DNA of 29,716 bases from Kiritimatiellia bacterium (lineage in GTDB: Bacteria > Verrucomicrobiota > Kiritimatiellia > SLAD01). The position numbers and the translations under genes were made by a program. Where the stretch lies: assembly GCA_007125875.1 (NCBI GenBank), contig SLCI01000156.1:1-29716 (forward strand), written 5' to 3'. The notes below the pieces were generated by a model. It had not been told where the DNA came from, did no database searches, and worked only from the letters and a program-made list of their open reading frames with translations. Positions 7,104 through 13,841 of the stretch are shown here, piece by piece (positions within the stretch are counted from its first letter, which is position 1; every line of letters begins with the position of its first letter).

Positions 7104-8699
7104 TTGGAACGTGGCCAAGTAATACGATCAGCCAGTGTAGTGGGCGGACTTACATTATGGAGTCGCGTGCTCGGACTGATTCGCGACGTCCTGATGGCCA
7201 GCTTCTTTGGTACCGGTTTGGCGATGTCCGCGTTTGTGGTGGCATTCACGATCCCAAATTTATTTCGCCGACTGTTCGGAGAGGGGGCCATCTCCGCCGC
7301 ATTTGTGCCGGTCTACATTGAAACGCGCGACCGCGAAGGGCCGGAGCAGGCATGGCTTCTTGCTCGGCGCATTCTAACCATTGTCGGTGTTCTCCTGTCG
7401 ATCATCGTGCTCGTGGGTATTTTCGGCATCACCATATACATGATGCGCCCGGATATCGGCGAGCGCGCAGGGATGATCTTGCCGCTGTTGCGGATTATGC
7501 TGCCTTACACCGTTTTCATCTGTATGGGAGCACTCTGCATGGCGCTGTTGAACGCGCATCATCGCTTCGCGATTTCGGCGTTTGCGCCCAGCTTGCTGAA
7601 TGTCATCTGGATTGCCACGCTGGTACTGATCTGTCCTTGGGTAGGCGAGACGCCGGAAGAACAAATTTATGCGGTGGCTTGGGCGATTTTTGGTGCGGGC
7701 CTCGTGCAATGGGGCGTCCAGATTCCGCAACTGCGGCGACTCGGCTTCAAACCCGGCTGGCAGATCGAAACGCGGGATCCGAAAGTCCGGCGTGTGTTTA
7801 AGTTGATGGGGCCCGCCTCGTTGGGCATGGCTATAACGCAGATTAATGTGCTCGTGGATCGATTAATGGCGGTATGGATCGGGCCATGGGCACCAGCGGC
7901 CCTATTTTTCAGCGAACGCCTGATCTATTTCCCGCAGGGCATCTTCGCGACGGCCCTCAGTACGGTATTACTACCCGTGTTTTCACGTCAGGCCACGCGT
8001 ATCGATCATGCCCAAATGCTGCAGACGATTAATCATGCCCTACGCAATTTGCTCTACGTCATGATCCCGGCCGCCGTCGGCTTGTTCGTGCTGGCCGTGC
8101 CGATTGTCCATATGATCTTTGAGCGCGGCGCGTTTGGTGACGCGTCCACTACGCATACGGCACGCGCGCTGATGTTTTATGCTCCGGGGCTGCTCGTGTT
8201 TAGCCTCAGCAAAGTATTTGTGCCTGCTTTCTATGCCCTGCAGGATACACGCACGCCCGTGAAGGTCGCATTCTGGACGGTGCTGCTAAAGATCTCGCTG
8301 AGTGTTCTGTTTATTTGGACCTGGCCTGAATATTGGAAGCATGCCGGTTTGGCCTTTGCCACGGTGATCGGTGAGACGGTCAATGGCATCGTATTGGCAT
8401 GGCTATTACATCGTCGTCTCGGCTCGCCGGCTTGGCGGGAAATTGCCGTGAGTGCGGGGCGCTGCTTGGTGGCGGCATTGGCCATGGGCGGTATCGCATG
8501 GAGTGCGCATCGCTGGCTGGCGGAAATATTGCCTGGGCTGATTGGTCCCGACGGTTTGGCGCAAGCGGGTGCTGTGCTATTGGCGATTGGATTGGCCGTC
8601 GTGGCTTACGGACTGATCACTTGGTTGCTTGGTTCGCCTGAGATTAAAAGCGTCAAAATGGCGTTAGCCCGCAAGTTTGTTCGTAAGCCTGTGCCATAA
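7104..8699 (+). CDS. murJ: Lipid II flippase MurJ (MviN)
   Basis: Integral inner-membrane protein of the MOP superfamily that flips lipid II for peptidoglycan synthesis. The 531 residues hold about 14 hydrophobic segments. The N-terminal family signature is clear (SRVLGLIRDVLMASFFGTG, about residues 20-38), followed by NLFRRLFGEGAISAAFVPVY, the FSERLIYFPQGIF block, and FYALQDTRTPVK. The start is TTG (MERGQVIRS), supported by GGAG at 7092-7095 with an 8-nt spacer; no in-frame ATG exists upstream. It is divergent from the acyltransferase, and the MpsC-like gene begins at the base after its stop codon, so the two are probably translated together. Confidence 0.95.
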   Translation: MERGQVIRSASVVGGLTLWSRVLGLIRDVLMASFFGTGLAMSAFVVAFTIPNLFRRLFGEGAISAAFVPVYIETRDREGPEQAWLLARRILTIVGVLLSIIVLVGIFGITIYMMRPDIGERAGMILPLLRIMLPYTVFICMGALCMALLNAHHRFAISAFAPSLLNVIWIATLVLICPWVGETPEEQIYAVAWAIFGAGLVQWGVQIPQLRRLGFKPGWQIETRDPKVRRVFKLMGPASLGMAITQINVLVDRLMAVWIGPWAPAALFFSERLIYFPQGIFATALSTVLLPVFSRQATRIDHAQMLQTINHALRNLLYVMIPAAVGLFVLAVPIVHMIFERGAFGDASTTHTARALMFYAPGLLVFSLSKVFVPAFYALQDTRTPVKVAFWTVLLKISLSVLFIWTWPEYWKHAGLAFATVIGETVNGIVLAWLLHRRLGSPAWREIAVSAGRCLVAALAMGGIAWSAHRWLAEILPGLIGPDGLAQAGAVLLAIGLAVVAYGLITWLLGSPEIKSVKMALARKFVRKPVP

Positions 8700-9113
8700 A
8701 TGCCATTGCAGTGTGGCCCGGATTCCAGTACATCGAAAGGCATGACAACCCGTAGTGGAGAGCTTGAAGCTCGAATCACCGAAGCGATGGTTAAATTCGA
8801 GCGCGAATACATGGGCCGTGGACCGACGGAAGCGCGTACCTATTTGATCGATGACATGGTGTTGGTGCGCCTAAAAGGCATCATTACCCGTGCCGAGAAT
8901 CATCTCGCCTCTGCGGATCCTACCGGCCGCGGCCGCGAATTGGTGAAACAAAGTCGCGTGGAGCTGATCGAAAAAGCCAAACCCATGTTGCGCGATATGA
9001 TCGAACGCGAAACCCGATTGCCCATGATTAGCATGCACACGGACATCAGCGTGAAATCCAGCGAGCGAATTGTTATTTTTACGTTAAAAGGTTCGCTGAC
9101 GCCCAAATCATAA
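8700..9113 (+). CDS. MpsC/DUF2294 family protein
   Basis: Small soluble protein of up to 137 residues belonging to the DUF2294 family, renamed after MpsC of the staphylococcal Na+-translocating MpsABC system. The family pattern is visible: an N-terminal helix LEARITEAMVKFEREYMGRGP, the conserved EARTYLIDDMVLVRLKGIITRAE (about residues 44-66), a central helix VKQSRVELIEKAKPMLRDMIE, and the final strand pair. No membrane segments are present, and no mpsA/mpsB partners lie in this window, so an ion-pumping role should not be assumed. The ATG at 8700 directly abuts the murJ TAA, favouring coupled translation. A second ATG at 8742 fits the usual family start better but lacks good spacing to its purine tract. 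Confidence 0.8.
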   Translation: MPLQCGPDSSTSKGMTTRSGELEARITEAMVKFEREYMGRGPTEARTYLIDDMVLVRLKGIITRAENHLASADPTGRGRELVKQSRVELIEKAKPMLRDMIERETRLPMISMHTDISVKSSERIVIFTLKGSLTPKS

Positions 9114-9129
9114 TTTAGCGCTGTACCGC

Positions 9130-9158
9130 TTGACATGATCTCCGCTAGTTCGTATTTT
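9130..9158 (+). promoter_or_regulatory. Strong promoter upstream of the DUF4914 leader
   Basis: Perfect -35 TTGACA (9130-9135), a 17-nt spacer and -10 TATTTT (9153-9158). It starts 17 nt after the MpsC-like stop codon and would begin transcription near 9165, about 180 nt before the DUF4914 start codon. Confidence 0.7.
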
Positions 9159-9164
9159 GCCCTC

Positions 9165-9309
9165 CTTGTCGCTGGATAGTCGGCAGGGCGCACAAGCGCC
9201 AGGCGGGATATTGAGCAACAAAATAGAGTGGCAATTACGTTTCGGCTGAGCCTGGAGGAGCACCCGGAAAGTAGGGCTGAAGGCGTGATAAACGTGTTCA
9301 GCCTTTTTT
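9165..9309 (+). ncRNA. Untranslated structured leader or small RNA of unknown class
   Basis: This ~145-nt segment runs from the predicted transcription start to an intrinsic terminator and contains no credible gene. It holds a strong small hairpin (GGCGC-ACAA-GCGCC, about 9194-9207), an A-rich middle (about 9210-9230), a purine-rich stretch GCCTGGAGGAGCACCCGG, and the terminator stem. The ribosome-binding site and ATG of DUF4914 follow the terminator by about 20-35 nt. This layout fits a transcriptional attenuator or riboswitch controlling DUF4914, or an independent small RNA. I compared it by eye with the common riboswitch cores (glycine, cobalamin, SAM, fluoride, c-di-GMP, THF) and with the SRP RNA apical loop and found no match. 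Confidence 0.45.
9275..9309 (+). terminator. Intrinsic terminator inside the DUF4914 leader
   Basis: Perfect 7-bp stem GGCTGAA (9275-9281) / TTCAGCC (9297-9303), an inner 3-bp CGT/ACG helix, and six T (9304-9309). It lies 34 nt before the DUF4914 ATG and within its leader, so it must be read through for DUF4914 to be expressed from the upstream promoter. Confidence 0.85.
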
Positions 9310-9343
9310 GTTGGCATCGAACCCGAATGAGGAGAGACAAAGA

Positions 9344-11248
9344 ATGAAACTAGATAACATAGAATTTCACTTGCCCGGTGATCTTGAAGAAGTCCTGAAA
9401 GCATGTCCGAGCTACATCGTCGCGCGCAACGAGATAGATTTGCTGAATCTGGCCGTGCGCGACGAAGTCGATGGCGTGCATGAGGTCGCCTTTGACGTGC
9501 CGGGCAAAGGGCGCGTAGTCGAGGCGCATGTTTCACGCGTGAAGAACGGTATCGCCGCGAATTATCCTGAACCGTACATGCGTCGTCGCGATCCGGATTG
9601 TATGGTGATTGCGGATGAAAGTCCGACCGATAAGCCGCGTTTCGGCGAAAAATTCGGCAATGACTTTTCTCAACTACGCCAGGAAACCTTTGACTGGTTG
9701 AAAACACAGGAACTGGCGCTATTCCCGTTCTTCGCCGGTGAACCCGGCAAAGGCGCAGACGCTCTCGTCGTTGCGCCGGCGAACTGTGGCTTCTTCGCTT
9801 TGGGCTTAGCCCTCTTGCAAGGTATTCTGGGCGAGCGGGAAATCCCTGCAGACTTTGATCCGCGCGCGGTCATTTATGTGGCACCGGTTTTCCGGCATAC
9901 CCATTTCAATGGCCAGCAGATGGTTGTGCATAATCGACGCGAAAAACGCCATGAGCTCTTCAGCTACAACTTGTATCCCGGCCCGAGCGCAAAGAAGGGT
10001 ATTTACGGCGTCTTGTTGTCACTGGGCGAGCGGGAACAGTGGGTAACCGCGCACTGCTCGACGGTTCAGGTGATTACGCCTTACGAAAATAAAGTCACCA
10101 TCATGCACGAAGGTGCCAGCGGTGGTGGAAAGAGTGAGATGCTTGAGCAGGTGCATCGTGAAAAAGATGGTAGCTTGCTGCTGGGCGAAAACATCAACAC
10201 CGGTGAGCGTCGTGCGATCGTATTGCCCCGTAACTGCGACTTGCGGCCGGTTACCGATGATATGGCCTTGTGCCATCCTTCTCTGAGTCGCCGGAACGGC
10301 AAGCTCGCTTTGATGGATGCGGAGCAAGGCTGGTTCGTACGCGTGAATCACATCACGCATTACGGCATTGATCCGCACCTGGAAGAAATGACGATTCATC
10401 CTAAGGAGCCTTTGCTGTTCTTGAACATTGATGCGAAGCCCGGCGGTACAGCCCTGATCTGGGATCACATCATGGACGAACCCGGTAAGCCGTGCCCGAA
10501 CCCGCGCGTGGTGGTGCCGCGTTCCGCCGTGCCCGATGTTGTAAACGGCGCAGTCTCTGTGGATATCCGCAGTTTCGGTGTGCGGACGCCTCCTTGCACC
10601 AAGGAGAACCCGTCGTACGGCATCATCGGTATGTTCCATTTGCTGCCGCCTGCTTTGGCTTGGCTGTGGCGTTTGGTGGCACCGCGTGGTCACGCCAATC
10701 CCAGCATTGTGCAGACCGAGGGCATGAGTTCGGAAGGTGTTGGTTCCTACTGGCCGTTCGCAACCGGTCGGATGGTGGACCAGGCGAATCTCTTGCTGAA
10801 GCAAGTGATGGACACGCCCAAGGTTCGCTACATTCTGACACCGAACCAACATATCGGTGCGTGGAAGACGGGCTTCATGCCGCAATGGATCGCGCGCGAA
10901 TACCTCGCCCGTCGTGGTGGTGCCTTGTTCAACAATGAGCAAGTCATTCCAGCGCGCAGCTCGTTGCTCGGTTACAGCTTAAAGAGCATCACCGTGGAAG
11001 GACAAACGATTCCTTCCATTCTGCTGCGACCCGAAACGCAGAAAGAAATCGGGCCAGATGCTTATGATCGTGGCGCGGCCATTTTGGCCGGCTTCTTCGA
11101 GCAGGAATTGAGTAACTTCCTTGATGAAGACCTGCATCCGTTGGGTCGTCAAATCATTGACGCCTGCCTCGGTGGCGCGGACATCAAGGAATACGAGCGC
11201 TTGATCCCGCATCCGTTCATTGAGCAAGAGGAGTTGGCCGTCGGCTAA
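9344..11248 (+). CDS. DUF4914 protein, PEP carboxykinase-like P-loop fold
   Basis: Uncharacterised family DUF4914, about 634 residues. The protein has a Walker-A-like loop EGASGGGKSEM (about 256-266) resembling the kinase-1a loop of phosphoenolpyruvate carboxykinases and the HPr kinase fold. It also has an acidic DAEQGWFVRVNHITHYGIDP segment after a basic block, and a Met/Thr-rich catalytic-looking region (RGHANPSIVQTEGMSSEG) further on. These suggest a nucleotide-dependent kinase or carboxykinase, but no substrate can be named. Start: ATG 9344 is preceded by GAGGAGAG with 9-nt spacing; an upstream in-frame TTG/ATG-like extension to 9308 would run into the terminator and is rejected. The gene is monocistronic, bracketed by its own leader and a perfect terminator. 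Codon use matches a well-expressed gene, with many GGC, CGT and CTG codons. Confidence 0.85.
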   Translation: MKLDNIEFHLPGDLEEVLKACPSYIVARNEIDLLNLAVRDEVDGVHEVAFDVPGKGRVVEAHVSRVKNGIAANYPEPYMRRRDPDCMVIADESPTDKPRFGEKFGNDFSQLRQETFDWLKTQELALFPFFAGEPGKGADALVVAPANCGFFALGLALLQGILGEREIPADFDPRAVIYVAPVFRHTHFNGQQMVVHNRREKRHELFSYNLYPGPSAKKGIYGVLLSLGEREQWVTAHCSTVQVITPYENKVTIMHEGASGGGKSEMLEQVHREKDGSLLLGENINTGERRAIVLPRNCDLRPVTDDMALCHPSLSRRNGKLALMDAEQGWFVRVNHITHYGIDPHLEEMTIHPKEPLLFLNIDAKPGGTALIWDHIMDEPGKPCPNPRVVVPRSAVPDVVNGAVSVDIRSFGVRTPPCTKENPSYGIIGMFHLLPPALAWLWRLVAPRGHANPSIVQTEGMSSEGVGSYWPFATGRMVDQANLLLKQVMDTPKVRYILTPNQHIGAWKTGFMPQWIAREYLARRGGALFNNEQVIPARSSLLGYSLKSITVEGQTIPSILLRPETQKEIGPDAYDRGAAILAGFFEQELSNFLDEDLHPLGRQIIDACLGGADIKEYERLIPHPFIEQEELAVG

Positions 11249-11273
11249 TTCTTTACAGCTACTGTAAATCAAC

Positions 11274-11310
11274 AGCGCCGTGCAGGGGTAATTTCCTGCA
11301 CGGCGCTTTT
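11274..11310 (+). terminator. Intrinsic terminator of DUF4914
   Basis: Perfect 13-bp stem (11274-11286 with 11295-11307), 8-nt loop, then TTTTCTTT. It lies 25 nt after the DUF4914 stop. Confidence 0.95.
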
Positions 11311-11326
11311 CTTTCGGATCTGCTAA

Positions 11327-11358
11327 GCGCCCCCAGCGAGCTTGTCTCGCTGGAGCGC
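11327..11358. repeat. Isolated strong hairpin in the intergenic stretch
   Basis: An 8-bp stem CCAGCGAG / CTCGCTGG (11333-11340 with 11346-11353) has a 5-nt loop and is extended by GCGC / GCGC across a small bulge. No T-run follows on either strand. It sits 17 nt after the DUF4914 terminator, in a 540-nt gap otherwise made of repeat-like sequence. Confidence 0.5.
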
Positions 11359-11477
11359 AAGGTTTTGGCTTTGTAAGAAAGGCTTTGCCGATTGGTTCGA
11401 GAGATGAGGAATCGCTTCGGCCCTTCCTGTCTGCCCGCCTGTGACTATTTTAGCCAGCGATCCCAACTCAACGAGTC

Positions 11478-11635
11478 ATACCAGTGTCCAATACTTTTCG
11501 GTCTATTCTCTGAGGACGTGACAGAGCACGTCCCTCCGGAATGCTTCTATGGTAACTGGTTCTGCTTAGCGTGTACCGGAGGGGCAATCTCCATGTTGCC
11601 CTGAGAATGTACCGAAAAGTTATCGTAACTGGTAT
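11478..11635. repeat. Interspersed ~155-bp palindromic element, copy A (MITE-like)
   Basis: Bounded by ATACCAGT and its complement ACTGGTAT. The outer ~35 bp of both ends form an imperfect inverted repeat: TCCAATACTTTTCGGTC near the left end against GACCGAAAAGT-like sequence near the right end. An inner CCTCCGG / CCGGAGG pair adds more folding. A clearly related copy lies at 18099-18252. No open frame with credible protein features is inside. It could be a non-autonomous transposable element or a REP-like RNA hairpin. Confidence 0.7.
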
Positions 11636-11650
11636 CATATAGAGCAAAGC

Positions 11651-11680
11651 CTGCCCTGAGCGCAGCCGAATGGGTCGAGA
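11651..11680. repeat. Fragment of a GC-rich dispersed repeat
   Basis: The string CTGCCCTGAGCGCAGCCGAA followed by TGGGTCGAGA resembles the 'cccttcg-gctgcgctcaggg' type of short dispersed repeat found in intergenic DNA of many bacteria. Only one copy is visible here, so the call rests on resemblance. The remaining bases to 11791 show no gene, RNA or terminator that I can support. Confidence 0.35.
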
Positions 11681-11791
11681 TATCTCCAAATTCACCAACA
11701 GCCTATCGCAGTCAATGTCCGGCGCACGGTCGTCGTTTATCTCGCTTGCAAAGAATATCGGTAGTTTATGAGATTCTTCGACTTCGTAGGG

Positions 11792-13696
11792 TCATTTCTC
11801 CACCGGCACAACGATCCCGCGCAGGATAATGTGTTGGCAGAGGAAGAAGATGATGAATGTCGGTATGGCAGCCAGGATCAGGGAGGCATAAATTACGCCT
11901 TGCCCGCTGCGCATTTGAAGTTGATACAGCCACACCATCAACGTCCACATCTCTTCATCCTGGCAGATCAGCAGGGCGAACATGAAATTGGAGTAGGCTT
12001 GCGTGAACGCGTTCAGGGCGATCACGGCCAAGATTGGTTTCGATAGGCTCATGCTGATTTGCCAGAACATGGTCCATTCGTTGGCACCATCAATTTCGGC
12101 GCTTTCGTAGAGCTCGCGCGGCAGTGAATCGAAAAAACCCTTGAGTAGAAAAATTGAATAGCCGTGCGCCATACCGGGTAAGACCAACGCGGCAAAGGTG
12201 TTGAGTAAATTAAAGTCGCGCAACATTAAGAATACCGGAATTTGCGTCACGATCGGGGGAAAGGCCATGGTCAATAGCAGGAACAACAAGATTTTATAGG
12301 TCGCGGGCATGCGATAACGACTCATGGCATAAGCAGCCATGGGATTAACCAATAGCGCTAACAGCACGGCCAAAGCGCAGTAAATGGCTGTATTGATCAT
12401 GCCGCGTCCGTGAAAGAAAAGGTAATCCATCACGGCGAGATAATTCCGAATACTGAACTCCCAGCGTAGCGATGCCCGCTGCTGCATGAATGCATCAAAG
12501 TGCGCTTCCTGCTGAGGCATCGCAATGCTGCCGAAATCGTGATAGGCCGTATCCCAAGCCGTATTTAAGGCGGTGATGCTGCCATAGTCCGTTGAGAGGA
12601 AATCTTGAAACCAAAAGTCGGGGGCATCGATCGATAGATGTAAAACGGAGGGTTGATAAAGTTCGCCCGTATCTGGATCTTCCCAGCCGCGCAAAAACGC
12701 GTCCCAATCCGTCGCTCGCGCACCGGTGAGACGGATATCGCCTGGCAGCGGTACAGCGGCGAAATCATCGTATTCCGCTTGATAGGTATAGTTCAGGCGA
12801 TCGATCTGGCCGTAACGGGCGGCCAGATAAGCGTGGTAGTCTGGGGCGGCCTGCTGATCGACGCGTACCCAGAGTCCGTTCAGTGTTTGCCGGACAAACC
12901 CTTCCCATGTTCGCTGCTCTTCCGGTGTGCTGCGCGGTTGCCGCCGAGTTAGAGAAATTGTTTGGTAGGACGCATAGGCCGTGCCATGGATTTCGTTGAA
13001 GCGCTCAATCTCGCGCCCAAATCGAGTGGGTAGGTAGCGATTTCGGTAAAAGCCCTGAATCGAGGCAACATGCCAATCGCTCCAGTCCTGCTCCGCTTTG
13101 AAGGCGCGAAAGGCTTGTTGAAAGGGATCCTCCGTATAGGCGCGCAAACGCGCGTAATAATTCTCCGGCAGCACGAAAAATGCATTCCAATTCACAAAGT
13201 CACTGCCCAGCGAGCGGTTCATGCGCTGGATATCACGATTATAGCGCTGCAGCATTTCCGCCTTAAAGGTGCGCAGCATGTGCGGCGTGGTTTGTGAGAT
13301 GCGAGTGTGAATAAAGCCCAGCAGGCGGGCGTAGTCCGGCAAATCTGATTGCTCAAGAAAACGCTGCCAGTCGGCCAACTTGGCAGGCGATGCCGGTGAA
13401 GGCATCGGTACCGACTCAAATGAGCGGTCATCCCGATCATATGCCGTGCGGTATAGATCCAGGCTCTCGTTGAACAAACCTTCGATATACTTGCGGTAGA
13501 GCACCTCATCGTTATGCAGATAAGCAGGGATAATGTGCAGTTCACGCACATCAACGCCGCTTTTCGTGCTGCCGGCCAACATTAATGCGAACGGGTACAC
13601 CATGGTAAGCCCGCCGACGATCAAGAGCAGGTAGATCAATCCAATCAGCATGCGGGCGCGCGGATGCTTGCGGCCTATGGGTGAGATGATGGGCAT
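11792..13696 (-). CDS. MalG-like sugar ABC transporter permease with ~370-residue modular insertion
   Basis: Inner-membrane permease subunit of a carbohydrate (CUT1-type) ABC importer, 634 residues against about 280 usual. Helix 1 (about 17-42) and the periplasmic STKSGVDV start look like MalG. Residues ~55-425 are an insertion facing the periplasm. From ~432 the normal five remaining helices follow, including YAMSRYRMPATYK, PVFLMLRDFNLLNT and the EAA loop ELYESAEIDGANEWTMF (about 529-545) that docks on the ATPase. The insertion holds five related modules starting near residues 68, 152, 226, 295 and 371, each with a 'YG-x-I-x-x-LN' start, a 'T-x-Y-x-x-F' middle, and a 'P…W-x-x-F' end (for example YGSITALNTAWDTAYHDF). 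No MalF-type partner, binding protein or ATPase gene is adjacent, and typA diverges upstream. There is no strong ribosome-binding site. The insertion may bind glycans or replace a binding protein; this is inference. Confidence 0.88.
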   Translation of the reverse strand: MPIISPIGRKHPRARMLIGLIYLLLIVGGLTMVYPFALMLAGSTKSGVDVRELHIIPAYLHNDEVLYRKYIEGLFNESLDLYRTAYDRDDRSFESVPMPSPASPAKLADWQRFLEQSDLPDYARLLGFIHTRISQTTPHMLRTFKAEMLQRYNRDIQRMNRSLGSDFVNWNAFFVLPENYYARLRAYTEDPFQQAFRAFKAEQDWSDWHVASIQGFYRNRYLPTRFGREIERFNEIHGTAYASYQTISLTRRQPRSTPEEQRTWEGFVRQTLNGLWVRVDQQAAPDYHAYLAARYGQIDRLNYTYQAEYDDFAAVPLPGDIRLTGARATDWDAFLRGWEDPDTGELYQPSVLHLSIDAPDFWFQDFLSTDYGSITALNTAWDTAYHDFGSIAMPQQEAHFDAFMQQRASLRWEFSIRNYLAVMDYLFFHGRGMINTAIYCALAVLLALLVNPMAAYAMSRYRMPATYKILLFLLLTMAFPPIVTQIPVFLMLRDFNLLNTFAALVLPGMAHGYSIFLLKGFFDSLPRELYESAEIDGANEWTMFWQISMSLSKPILAVIALNAFTQAYSNFMFALLICQDEEMWTLMVWLYQLQMRSGQGVIYASLILAAIPTFIIFFLCQHIILRGIVVPVEK

Positions 13697-13777
13697 TACG
13701 TGGCAAATTTCCGACTGTTGACGATAGAAGCCGACGTATACCCTGTTTGGAGGAGTCCGACCAGTCTCAAATGGGGC

Positions 13778-13805
13778 TTGCTATTCCGCCTCATTGGGAT
13801 AGATT
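13778..13805 (+). promoter_or_regulatory. Candidate typA promoter
   Basis: TTGCTA (13778-13783), 16-nt spacer, TAGATT (13800-13805), 37 nt before the typA ATG. The -10 is the same hexamer as in the tRNA-Val promoter. It lies in the 145-nt gap between typA and the divergent permease gene. Confidence 0.4.
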
Positions 13806-13841
13806 CACGCGCGTTTTGCCCCCCTACAGGAAGTGGATTTC

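Noticed and set aside
9240..9309. SRP RNA (4.5S) suggested by a CCGGAAAG segment near a terminator
   Set aside because: The conserved apical loop with CAGG and AGCA around the GGAA tetraloop is not present.
9108..9707. A 199-residue minus-strand frame over the DUF4914 leader
   Set aside because: It covers the promoter and terminator of the leader and the start of DUF4914 in antisense; composition is not protein-like.
10019..10942. A 307-residue minus-strand frame opposite DUF4914
   Set aside because: Antisense shadow of a strongly coding gene; His/Arg-rich composition and no recognisable domain.
11392..11604. A 70-residue plus-strand frame inside the intergenic repeat region
   Set aside because: It spans the left half of the MITE-like element, has no ribosome-binding site and shows the odd Cys/Ser composition typical of translated repeats.
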